A stretch of DNA of 23,051 nt from BS750m-G4 sp964472195 (lineage in GTDB: Bacteria > Bacteroidota > Ignavibacteria > Tepidaquicellales > Tepidaquicellaceae), in contig CAYYJH010000047.1 in the NCBI GenBank assembly GCA_964472195.1, positions 1-23,051 of the forward strand, given 5' to 3'. The notes beneath the pieces are model-generated. The model was not told where the DNA came from. It searched no databases and saw only the letters and a list, made by a program, of their open reading frames with translations. Positions 1 through 10,400 of the stretch are shown piece by piece (position 1 is the stretch's first letter; every line of letters starts with the position of its first letter). The position numbers and the translations under genes are program-made.

Positions 1-2
1 AT

Positions 3-326
3 GAAATTAATGTTGAAAGGCATAATGTTAATTACCAGCAGTTTGAAGTTGAGAAAGCTCCGGAAGCAGTCAATCTGAATTCGATAAGGAGTTCCATCAA
101 TTATCCGGAAATTGCAATTCAGGGAAACATTGACGGTAGAGTAACTGTGAAGGTCCTTGTCGGAAAAGATGGAAGCGTTATAAAGATCGGTAAGATAAGT
201 GGACCGTCTGTATTCCACAATGAAGTCAGGGATAAAGTGTATGACCTGCAGTTTACACCTGCGCTTCAAAATGGAAAATCAGTTAACTGCTGGGTCAGTG
301 TACCGTTTAATTTCAAATTAAAATAA
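3..326 (+). CDS. TonB C-terminal-domain protein, 3' part only (5' end outside the window)
   Basis: An open frame enters from the left edge (codons start at base 3) and ends at TAA 324-326, giving about 107 residues. The translation has the TonB C-terminal domain pattern: SINYPEIAIQGNIDGRVTV, then VGKDGSV, then FTPALQNGKSVNCWVSVPF, close to the usual YPxxAxxxGxxGxVxVxxxVxxDG layout and the terminal beta strands. In this family the domain sits in the periplasm. It either couples the inner-membrane ExbBD motor to outer-membrane receptors or, in Bacteroidota-type bacteria, ends a larger sensor or peptidase protein. The N-terminal part, including any membrane segment, is missing, so which kind it is cannot be decided. 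The ATG at base 1 is out of this frame and is not the start. Confidence 0.85.
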   Translation, partial: EINVERHNVNYQQFEVEKAPEAVNLNSIRSSINYPEIAIQGNIDGRVTVKVLVGKDGSVIKIGKISGPSVFHNEVRDKVYDLQFTPALQNGKSVNCWVSVPFNFKLK

Positions 327-703
327 TTTTAAATTGAAGATTTACCGATTGTAGTGTTGAGAAGCATAGCGGGAATATTTATGATAATAGTAATCAGACT
401 ATAATATTTTGAAGTTCTGATTGCTGCTTAATAAGAAACGCAAGTTTTAGTCTTGCGTTTCTTATTATGAATTAATGTTTGATTTTTAACAGCATTTTGA
501 TTCGAGATATAAAATATGACAGTTTTATTCAAAATTGAAAAAATTTAAAGCTTTTATTAATGAATAGTTCTCATATAACAACAACGATTATATTATATCA
601 CTCTTTGTCAGAATATTTATTTAAAAAATAAGAGTTTATATAAAATCTGGCATAGTGATTGCACATATTATTTAAGAATTGTATAAACTTATAAACTATC
701 ACA
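327..703. other. Intergenic region, no gene seen
   Basis: This 377-base AT-rich stretch lies between the TonB-domain gene and the small sorting-domain gene. It holds the strong hairpin at 429-467 and a weaker 7-bp inverted repeat (392-398 with 416-422). I see no open frame with codon structure and no RNA gene. The last 230 bases are extremely AT-rich and probably carry the promoter of the 704 gene, but no promoter motif is clear enough to place. Confidence 0.5.
429..467. terminator. Strong hairpin terminator, probably bidirectional
   Basis: A perfect 16-bp inverted repeat (429-444 with 452-467) encloses a 7-base loop TTTTAGT. The GC-containing core GCAAG/CTTGC is flanked by an A-rich left arm and a T-rich right arm, so the T-tract lies within the stem and the structure is symmetrical. 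It sits about 100 bases after the TonB-domain stop and probably ends that transcript. Confidence 0.65.
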
Positions 704-1018
704 ATGGAAAATCATAATCTTTATAACGATGAACTATTTGTTCGAACGGCATTATATAATAAGATGTCTGAACAAAATATTACTGAAGTTCAATTAAGAC
801 CGGCAATTGAATTCAACCTACCGTCTAACGGTAGAGTGAGTCTGTTAATATCCGATATAAACGGAAGAAAAGTTGTAACTTTAATCAATAACAAATATTT
901 GAAAAAAGGATTTTATTCTCGGGAATTGGATTTTTCTAATCTTCCCGGAGGAGAGTATTATTATAAAATTGAAACTGAGAACAATAATCAAATCAAAAAG
1001 CTTCAGCTAATAAAATAA
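704..1018 (+). CDS. Orphan T9SS sorting-domain-like small protein (104 aa)
   Basis: From about residue 30 to the end, the protein matches the plan of the type IX secretion type A C-terminal sorting domain: AIEFNLPSNGRVSLLISD, NGRKVVTLINNKYLKKGFYS, LDFSNLPGGEYYYKIETE, and a terminal KKLQLIK. Such domains normally end large secreted proteins and direct them through the outer-membrane translocon. Here there is almost nothing before it: no signal peptide, no cargo domain, and the usual N-P-N-P-F-N-P stretch is absent, replaced by LYNKMSEQNITEVQLRP. The start is fixed by an in-frame TAA at 692-694 just upstream, and no Shine-Dalgarno is seen. It may be the surviving 3' end of a decayed secreted protein or a real small protein. 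Assignment to the domain family is fairly sure; the function is unknown. Confidence 0.7.
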   Translation: MENHNLYNDELFVRTALYNKMSEQNITEVQLRPAIEFNLPSNGRVSLLISDINGRKVVTLINNKYLKKGFYSRELDFSNLPGGEYYYKIETENNNQIKKLQLIK

Positions 1019-1136
1019 AGAATTATAAAATTCTTTAGATTGTCAAAATATTCAAACTACAAAGTTTACATTAAATAAACTTCACATAATTTTCGTTAAT
1101 CCAATTTCTAAATAAGTCAATATTAAACCTTCGCAC

Positions 1137-4100
1137 TTAAAATTCAAACCCGAATAACATTCCGAAATAAAACCTCCACTCTTTACCGTATGTCACCTTC
1201 TCTCCAAGAAATGTTCTGGAAAATTGATCTAAACCATACGCTGCATTGAAGAAAATACTTGTCGGAAACAAATAAAAAGAAAAGGTCTGCAACCGAAGTT
1301 CTGCACCCACATCTTTTTTAAAATCATTTATATCGAATTTGTCGCCATCCCATGCATTACCAAAGTCACCGTAGATTGAAAAATAAAGTTTATCGAGGTA
1401 AAAGGGGGATATTCTTGTGTCAATGTTTGTAAACAACGGAAACCTGTATGTAATATTTGCAGTTGCAACTCTTCCACCTCCCAACGCATAAAACGGGTAG
1501 CCTTTCATTCCCGGTAATCCTGTTGCATAAAAGCTGTAGAAATCATCGACAGGGGGTCCGAATATTACAGCACCTCTCAGTTTAAACGAAAAGCTGTGTT
1601 TATTATTAAACAAACCAAATGATTCTGTCCAGTCAGCATCAAGTTTGTGGAGTCTGTTAGTTGTGAATTTATCAACTACCGTTCCATCATCCTGTACTTC
1701 TAATTCGGGATTAATGTCACTTATTTCGTAATCATATTTAATGTTAACCTTTCTTCCTATGAAATCGATGTCCATATTTCTGTTCGGGAAAGCACTTGCA
1801 TAATGATAAGTCAAAGACAGGTTATTAGCTTTGAAGTAATCTTGAGAAGATGCTCTTACCTGCAACCCGCTTTGCGGGATAATAAAGTTATCTATGCTGG
1901 TAGCGTATTTAGAAAAAGAATATATGAATTTGAAATTATGGTTTCGGTTTATCAGTTTGAATGCCATCCCGAGGTCAAATTCGAGAAGGTCATACTCAAC
2001 ACCTACGTCAACAGTATCAATGCTCGCAATTAACTGTCCTGTGGATTTTCTTGTTATATTATATCCTTCAAGTGTTAACACAGGATTAAAGTGTAGTGTA
2101 TTATTGAAGAAATCTTTGAAAATCGGAAAACCATTCTGATATTGAAACTGAAGGAATAAATCCCTCTCAAATTTTTTATTCATGGCAGCTCCACCGAATA
2201 TAGAAAAACGGTTGAGTACTTCATCAGAATAGAAATACAAACCCGGTTTGATTGCATCTAAAAAATTCCAATCGTCACCCTTTGTGTAATTGTCAAATCT
2301 TAGTATCGGGAAAAAAGCAATTTGAGTAAAAAGACTTTTATAAGGTTTCGATTTTAATATTGAGATGTTTTTATCATCGAAATTTTTAAGTTTTTCCCAG
2401 TCGAAATTATTTTTCCCTACTGAACTTAGAGAATCTGCATTAGCGTATTTTTGAACCAGTCTTGGAGGTCTATTGTATGAACCCAATGTGTCAACATCAT
2501 GTTCTTCAAAATTTTCGAGTAATGCGATTTTATATCCTGTAGATTGATACGATGCATACGCGATGTTTCCCGCAGTATCTACGGTAGGCATGAAAGCACC
2601 GCCTAAAACGTTGGTGATCTGCTTTAGGTCCTTAGTATTCATATCATACGAGTAAATATTATAAATGCCCGTCTTGTTCGAGGTAAAATAAAGTTTACTC
2701 CCATCTTTTGAAAAGACAGGATTGCGTGTATCTACTCCCTTTTCATCAAATAAAAATGCCATCTCACCCGTATTTATATCAATCGTTGCAATTTTTCTGG
2801 ATTCATTCAAAGCATAATCAAAGATTATCCTGGTACCTTCATTCGAAAATTTTGGATTGAAAATCTGTTCACCGTTATTAAAATGAGTCAGTGCTAGTTT
2901 ATTTTTTCCATCAGAATCTGCAATATTTAAGTTGAGGGTTCCATCTTTATTTACTATGTAACAAATTTTTTGACCATCAGGTGAATAAGAAGGGGAGAAT
3001 GCTCGCAAGTTGTTTGTTAATCTTCTTTCATCTTTTGTTTTAATGTTATATTCATAAAGATCGTAAACAGTTGAACCATGAATAGTTCGGGGTGAATTTC
3101 TTTTAGCAAATACAATTTTTTTGCCATCTGGCGACCAGTTGTAGTTTGAAGCGATCGGTGAGATCAGGAATTCTTTTTCTTTCTTTTCGATATCATAAAC
3201 AAACAATCCCGTATTTTCATAATCAAAATCCTGATTCGATAAATATGCGAGCTTTTTACCATCCGGTGAAAACTGAGGGAAATAATTGGCAAAACCCTCT
3301 TCTTCTATTAGTTCACCTTCAATTTTTGATATCTTTACATCTTTTAATCTTTCAGTGTAATCTCTTTTGAGATAGCCTTTCCATTCATCATATAGTTGTT
3401 CACCATCAATACTAAGAGATTTCTCCACAGCTTTATCCATACTGAAATTTGTTAGGTCACTAAGGTTCTCGGATATATCACGCAACTTATCCTCACCGTA
3501 ATTTTCTGCAATATATCTTGTTAATGCAAAACCGGAATTATAAATGGACTCAGCTTTAAGAGTTGTTATAGAAGAAAACTGTCCCATTTCATTCCAGGTT
3601 AGCATGTTGTTACCTTCTACATGCATTCTTAGTATCATATCTCTGTGTGGATCCCAATAATCATAATAAAATGGCTGCCTCATATATTGAGCAGTTCCTT
3701 CAGCAAACCATGCTGGAACGCCTACTCCTGAGATTGGATAAGATATTATAACATTTGGATAACCATATAAAACATCCGGTCTTCTTTCTTTTTCATAATT
3801 GAGTACTTGTAAATAAATTGCAGGAAGCTTTCTGGAAAACTTCATTGAAAGCTGTATTTGAATTATATGAACATATTCATGTGTAATTACGTTGCGGAGC
3901 CAGTTTGTCGTGCCCCTGAGTTCGAAGTTAAGTGCAGAAGCATAGATACCGATTCTGTTATTATAAAAATCTGTTGCTCCGTTGGCAATATCCGATACAT
4001 CAGAAACTATGAAACTTACTTTTTGGTCCGGTTCATATTTATAAAGAGAAGTTATAGGTCCGTATATTTCTTCGGCTATTTTTGCAATTGTTTGTGCTGT

Positions 4101-4262
4101 TCTTTCTGTTCCTTTGTGATAATTGATGTAGAAATGATCAGTCTCAATCGTAAACCACTCGAGTTCAGGATGTGGGTCAAATTGTGAGTATGTATTATAA
4201 ACTGGAACAAAATTAAAAATCAAGCATAAAAGTACAATAAAAAATGTTTTTTTATTAATCAT
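1137..4262 (-). CDS. Secreted gluzincin metallopeptidase-like, beta-propeller and outer-membrane barrel protein (1041 aa)
   Basis: A signal peptide (residues 1-27, ending YSQ) precedes three parts. Residues about 35-300 resemble the peptidase MA-like gluzincin fold, with the zinc motif HEYVH at 128-132 and a likely third ligand Glu188 in WFAEGT. Residues about 325-620 contain repeated TolB/PD40-type propeller blades with the SPDGKKL signature (near 332, 377, 427 and 518). Residues about 640-1041 look like an Omp85/BamA-type beta-barrel: alternating strands, a GLPGMKGYPFYALGGG turn, and a last strand ending in Phe. It is therefore probably an outer-membrane protein with a periplasmic or surface peptidase and propeller. 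The gene diverges from sprA across a short intergenic region. The substrate is unknown and proteolytic activity is inferred from the intact motif only. Confidence 0.85.
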   Translation of the reverse strand: MINKKTFFIVLLCLIFNFVPVYNTYSQFDPHPELEWFTIETDHFYINYHKGTERTAQTIAKIAEEIYGPITSLYKYEPDQKVSFIVSDVSDIANGATDFYNNRIGIYASALNFELRGTTNWLRNVITHEYVHIIQIQLSMKFSRKLPAIYLQVLNYEKERRPDVLYGYPNVIISYPISGVGVPAWFAEGTAQYMRQPFYYDYWDPHRDMILRMHVEGNNMLTWNEMGQFSSITTLKAESIYNSGFALTRYIAENYGEDKLRDISENLSDLTNFSMDKAVEKSLSIDGEQLYDEWKGYLKRDYTERLKDVKISKIEGELIEEEGFANYFPQFSPDGKKLAYLSNQDFDYENTGLFVYDIEKKEKEFLISPIASNYNWSPDGKKIVFAKRNSPRTIHGSTVYDLYEYNIKTKDERRLTNNLRAFSPSYSPDGQKICYIVNKDGTLNLNIADSDGKNKLALTHFNNGEQIFNPKFSNEGTRIIFDYALNESRKIATIDINTGEMAFLFDEKGVDTRNPVFSKDGSKLYFTSNKTGIYNIYSYDMNTKDLKQITNVLGGAFMPTVDTAGNIAYASYQSTGYKIALLENFEEHDVDTLGSYNRPPRLVQKYANADSLSSVGKNNFDWEKLKNFDDKNISILKSKPYKSLFTQIAFFPILRFDNYTKGDDWNFLDAIKPGLYFYSDEVLNRFSIFGGAAMNKKFERDLFLQFQYQNGFPIFKDFFNNTLHFNPVLTLEGYNITRKSTGQLIASIDTVDVGVEYDLLEFDLGMAFKLINRNHNFKFIYSFSKYATSIDNFIIPQSGLQVRASSQDYFKANNLSLTYHYASAFPNRNMDIDFIGRKVNIKYDYEISDINPELEVQDDGTVVDKFTTNRLHKLDADWTESFGLFNNKHSFSFKLRGAVIFGPPVDDFYSFYATGLPGMKGYPFYALGGGRVATANITYRFPLFTNIDTRISPFYLDKLYFSIYGDFGNAWDGDKFDINDFKKDVGAELRLQTFSFYLFPTSIFFNAAYGLDQFSRTFLGEKVTYGKEWRFYFGMLFGFEF

Positions 4263-4434
4263 TGATTATCTATTTGTTAATAATTATAATTGAACTGATT
4301 TTTGCTGATATAGTAATATTCAGCGAGAAATTTAGCGGGTAGAAATTATCAATAAGTATACAACTTTTTTAAAAATTAAATGAGTGCTTATAGAGAAAAT
4401 TATACGTTTTGACATTTATTTTTCATTTTCGAAT

Positions 4435-7400
4435 ATGCACTCAAAATTTATTACTAATAATAATCTCAAAAGAAATTTATTAGTAGTTACAATAATAATA
4501 AATCTATTTGCTATATACAATGTTTCTTTTTCACAAGGCAGAAGGCATTTAGATCCATTCCAAACCGGGAACTACGTATATGGTGATTCTCTCGGTGGTG
4601 AATTTAACGACTCGCTCAAAGCAATTGAGGATTCCCTTCGAAACTTACCTGTCGATTCTACGGCAAGAATAAAATATTTTACGTATGAACCTGAATATTA
4701 TTTCGGAACTAAAATTACAGATTATCATCACCCATTATTACTCGGTAATTCTTCACATATACAATATAACGTCAGCTTTGATTCTACCGACAAAGTAATA
4801 ATACGACAGACTTTTCTTGGGGAAGACATCAAAGCACCTCTTATTATAACTAGCGAAGAATATATAAAAGAACTTTCAATAATTAATCAGGAAAATATCT
4901 TTTCTGATATTGTTTCTGAAAAATTTAAGGGCGTTACTGTTGATGAACTATCGGAGCTTTTTGAAAAATTCACCGATATTACAATTCCATTACCATTTAA
5001 AAGTGAAACTATATTCGGACCCCCGACCATTAATCTAAAAATAAACGGTGGAATAGATATTACTGCATCCTATCAAAACATTACAAGTGAAACCGAGTAT
5101 GTATCACAAACAAGCGGTACTCAGAACAACATAAATTTTAAACAAGAAGTTCAGGTAACTGCCAAAGGGACAATTGGCGATAAACTAACTATTGATGCAG
5201 ATTGGAATACTGCAAGGGTTTTCGATTTTGAAAACCAGCTCAAATTGAAATATACAGGTTATGCTGATGAAGTAATTCAGAAAATAGAAGCGGGTAATGT
5301 TTCACTTGATACTAAATCAGGTCTAATTCAATCTACGCAGGCGTTGTTCGGAGTTAAAGGTGAGTTTAAACTCGGACCCTTGACTTTATCGACAGTTGTT
5401 TCTCAGAAAAAAAGTAAACAAGAAACCAAAGATTATACGGGTGGTGTTCAGGAAACAACTTTTAACATAGCAGCATATGATTATTCTGATAATCACTTTT
5501 TCCTTGATACTTTATACAGAACAAGTTTTATAGATGTATTCAATAATACTTCAGGGGTTTTAAGTCAATCAACTTATAATAGTAGGGTACTAAGCAATGA
5601 TGTTACTTTTGAAGTTTGGGTTCAAGCAGAGGTGACGGAAGTTAATAAGAGATGGGCGGTAGCCTACACACAGTTAGAACAGGAACCTGCTACTGGTTAT
5701 CCTGATTCTTTAATTGTCACATCTCAGGAACCAGGGTTAAGATTTTTTGGATACTTTAGAAAACTTAGTCCTTCAGAATACACAATACATGAATATGCAG
5801 GATTTTTAAGTCTTAAAATAAATGTGCCTGATAATTACCATATAGGAGTTACATATAAAACAGAAGATCTTAAAAAATATGGTGTTGGCAGCATTGGAAC
5901 AGGACCACAGGATACTTTATTGTTGAAAATGATAAAAACTGAAAATCAGAGCCCCGATCAGACTCCACTTGCCTGGAAGTTAAAAATGAAAAATATATAT
6001 CGTTTACCTGTTTCTAAAGTTGTTAAAAATGGATTTAATCTACAAATAAAGTATGAAGATAATGGAGTTCTCGTGACAAAACTTCCAGGGACCGGTATAA
6101 ATGATGACCTACTGCAAATATTAAAATTAGACAGGTATCAGCCGGACAGCAGGCAACCCCCGTCAGATGGAATTTTTGATTTTCTCCCCGGCACGACTAT
6201 TATTACAGAAACAGGTGATATTATTTTTCCCAGTTTAGAGCCATTTAGAGAAAGTTTGGTCGATGCTGGATTAAATGATTCAAGCAGTTTTGTATTCGAC
6301 GAATTGTATACGGAAAGGAAATCTATTGCACAAAATACTCCTTTAGCAACAAAATATTATATCGTCGGTAGTGCAAAAGGTGAAGCTGGTATTAGTAATG
6401 TTATTAATCTTGGATTTAACGTTGTTCACGGTAGTGTTAAAGTTCTTCTTGGTACACAAGAATTACAAAATAATGTTGATTATTCTGTTGATTATGGAAC
6501 GGGTGTCGTAGTAATAAGAAACGCTGCAGCACTGGCATCCAGTGATTTGAGAGTAACTTATGAAACAAATGATCTCTTTACATTAGCCTCTAAAACATTA
6601 ATTGGATTGAGAGCTGATTATGAGTTACTGGAAAATACAAATTTAGGTTTTACATTCGTTAATCTAAAGCAGGAGACCTTAAACGATAAAGTAAGAATTG
6701 GTGAAGAACCAACAAATAATTCTATGTTTGGACTTGATTTATCTACCGAGATAAAATCAAAATTCCTAACAAACCTGGTAAACTCTCTACCCGGATATAA
6801 TACAAAGGAAGAATCGGCATTTACATTTAAAGGAGAGTTTGCAGCGATTACTCCTGATCCTAATACTAAGAAAAGCAGGATACCTCAGGATAATAATGAA
6901 TCTATTGCTTATGTCGATGATATGGAAGGAGCAAAAAAGATCGTCTCGCTCGGTACTAATTACAGCGGGTGGACTATGAGTTCAATACCAGTTGACAGTA
7001 CTATTATGAATTATGGAGATACCACGAAATCACTCGCCCAGAATAAAAGAGGTAGGATGAGATGGTATAATGTTCCTAATGATGTCGAAGTGAAAGCTGT
7101 ATATCCTGAAAGAGAAGTAACATCCGGTCAGGAAACTTTAACACCTTTTTATATACAATTTGATCCCCAAAACCGGGGTGTTTACAATTATAACGGAGGG
7201 TTTGATACGAATACTGTTAGAAAGACCAACTGGAATGGAATAATGAAATATTTGAATACGACTTCTACTGATTTAATCAATGAGAATATAAATTTTATTG
7301 AGTTTAATATGAGAATTGAGGACTTTTCAAATCTTCCTTCTATTGATTTGACAGATGCTCAACTAATTATAGATTTAGGTTCTATATCAGAAGATGCCAT

Positions 7401-10400
7401 ACCAAATGGTAAAATTGATTCAGAAGACAGATTGCAAACGGGAATATTACAGCAGGGAGATGATATTGGTTTAGATTTTAAAACTAACCAGCAGGAATTA
7501 GATACTTTTAATGTTTTAAATCAGACTAATTATACATTGAGCAATTTCCCGGGAGGTCAGGATCCTGCACTTGATGATAATCAATTCTTACAGTCACAAC
7601 TTCTAAATGATGTCAATGGTACACAAAACAACGCTAATCTTGAAGGCAAAAATAGACCGGATACAGAAGACCTAAACAGAAATGGTGCTCCTGATTTCTA
7701 CAGTGAGTATTTTGAATATGTAATTAGTCTTGATACTACTAATAATCAAAGGATATCAGGAAGAGGTAGAGAAGGAAGTGGATGGTTTCAGTATCGGATT
7801 CCTTTATCAGAATTTTCAAAGATAATAACGACTACTAATAATCAGCCTACTCTAACTAATATTCAATTTGCAAGAGTATGGATAAAGGGTATTGATCAGC
7901 ATATTAGGATTGCCTTGGTTGATTTCAATCTTGTTGGAAATCAGTGGTTTAAACCTAATAAGACTGATACAACCTATAATATATCTGTAGTTAGCATTGA
8001 AGAGAATCGCCAAATATATATGAGTCCTGTCGCGGGTAATGTCCTCAGACAAAATGTCCAGAATGTTTCCGGTGTGGAAACATTGTCTAACGAACAATCA
8101 GTATCGATTCGCGTAAGTAATTTAGTAAAAGGTGATAGAAAAATAGCAGTAAAAGATTATCAAATAAGAACCTTAGATCTTTTCAACTATAAACAGATGA
8201 AATTGTTTGTGAATGGTGATCCGAGTTTCAATTATGTTGACGAGAACACGTATGATGCAGCTATGGTTATTAGGTTTGGAACAGATTCTAACAATTTTTA
8301 TGAATACCGGGCACCCATACATCCCGATGTAAGACCCGGTCAGCCATGGAATTCACTGAATGAAGTTGCTATTACCTTTTCAGATCTTACTGGTATAAAA
8401 ATCACGAGAGATTCTATAAATCAGGTTGTTGATATGCCTGTTCCAAACGGTCCACCGGGAGCTTATTACAGGATTAAAGGAAGTCCGGATTTACAAAATA
8501 TTCGGGAATTTGAATTAGGTGTTGAATGCAACAGGGATGCTTTGAATTCATCGATAACGGGAAGCGTTTGGTTTAATGAGATAAGGGTTTTGAACGTTAA
8601 CGATGACGATGGCTTTGCTTTTAATCTAAATGCAGGCATTAAGTTTGCTGATCTTGCTAACTTTAGCTTTAGTTTTCAAAAGCAAGACCCAAATTTTCAT
8701 GCTATTGATACAAGGATTGGTTCCAGGTATACCGGTCAATCATGGGATTTTAGCGGGACTGTTAATATTCATAAATTCATAAACAATGCTCTTGTTTCAT
8801 TATTCTCTGACGAATGGAAAGATTTCATAACTATTCCTATTTCGTTCAGACATACTGAAAGTTTGACTAAACCAAGATATTTCCCTGGTTCCGATATTGA
8901 ACTTGATAAAGCTGTTGAGGAAAGATATAACAAAGTACTTGCTGAAACAAACGATGAAAATCTTGCCAGACGGGAGAGCGAGAATCTTAGAATAGAATCT
9001 CAAACACTGGAAGTTAGAAATAATCTTTCATTTAGTGGATTGACATTTAAATTTCCTGGAAATAACTATCTGGTAGATAACATTCTGAATACAATTACAT
9101 CTAACTTCACGGCATCATTTAGGGATTATAGAGATTTTACTTATGAAAATCAAAGTGACTTTTCTTATAACGGGGATATAAGTTTTACACCCGAATTTGG
9201 TTTGGCAGATAAGCTCAATTTAAGTATCGGTAAATTGATTAATTTTGGAGAAGAGTATAAAGATGCTAAATTGTATTTCTTCCTTCCGTTAATTCCTCTG
9301 GCACCGTTGTACTCAGATAACTTCACTGCTACTACGGATTTTAACCGATCTCAAAATAGATCAAAACAAAGACTGTATAATTTTGATGATCCTACGGGAA
9401 GATCATTTACGGCAAACAGAGGTTTTGGATTCAAATGGAAATTTATTGAGAATTGGATTGTGGATCTCACAGGGTCGTATGATTTTAGAGTTGGCAGCAA
9501 TCTTACACCGTTGTTGACGAATAAGGATAGTCTAAATACTCCCAGAGCAGAAAGCGAAATATTTGGAGATATCTTTTTTAATAATGGTTTAGTCAACTTT
9601 GGTGATGATCTTGATTATACACAGACAACCGTATTCAATCCAAAATTTAATTTACCGGTGATCAAAAAATATTTAGATATTAATTTAGATTATTCTGCAG
9701 CTTACGGTTGGATAAATCCTAATACAACAACTAATATTGGTTATAATGTTCGTTATTCGACCACAATGAATGCAGGTACCAACTTAAAGATAAAGGATAT
9801 ATTGTCAATATTTGATGGTGGTTCTGATATTCAAAAATCAAATCAAGGTAGTGCCAGCAATAGTAAAAACGCACAAATATCGGATGATAAACAAAGTATA
9901 ACTGATATATTTAAAATACTAAAGTCTTTTATCCCAGATAATATTAATGCTACATTTAATCAAACTAATGCAGTTTCTAATCCAGGAGTAGAAGGCAGAC
10001 CGGGATTCGGTAACTTCTGGTTGAGTCCAACTACAAAGGATGAATTAGGTCCTTCAAGATTATACCAACTTGGATTGAGTATGTATCCGGGGAAGAGAAC
10101 ACCAAATTTGTTTATTACCGATGCGTTCAGTCAATCTAATAACCTGTCTTTAACCGCAACAATTAACCCTATCATACCTGAGGCGATTAGGGTGAACCTG
10201 ACTTTTAAAAACTCCTGGGGATTTAATAATACAAATTCGTACACATCGAGGCAAGACGGTTCGTTAGGTAATCCTACTAATAAAAGTAATACCAATACTT
10301 TCGGACACACAATGTTTTTTGCCGGTGATGTTGAAGAATTACGTTTTGAAAGTTCTACGAATTCTGATATTAATCTTAAAAATATTTCTACAGCTTTTAA

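Noticed and set aside
1062..1082. 7-bp hairpin between the convergent 704 and 1137 genes
   Set aside because: The stem is AT-only apart from one pair and no T-run follows; too weak to call a terminator, though some end signal must lie nearby.
4384..4434. GTG start 17 codons upstream for sprA
   Set aside because: It would put a hydrophobic, Phe-rich stretch before an otherwise normal signal peptide. ATG 4435 begins that signal peptide directly.
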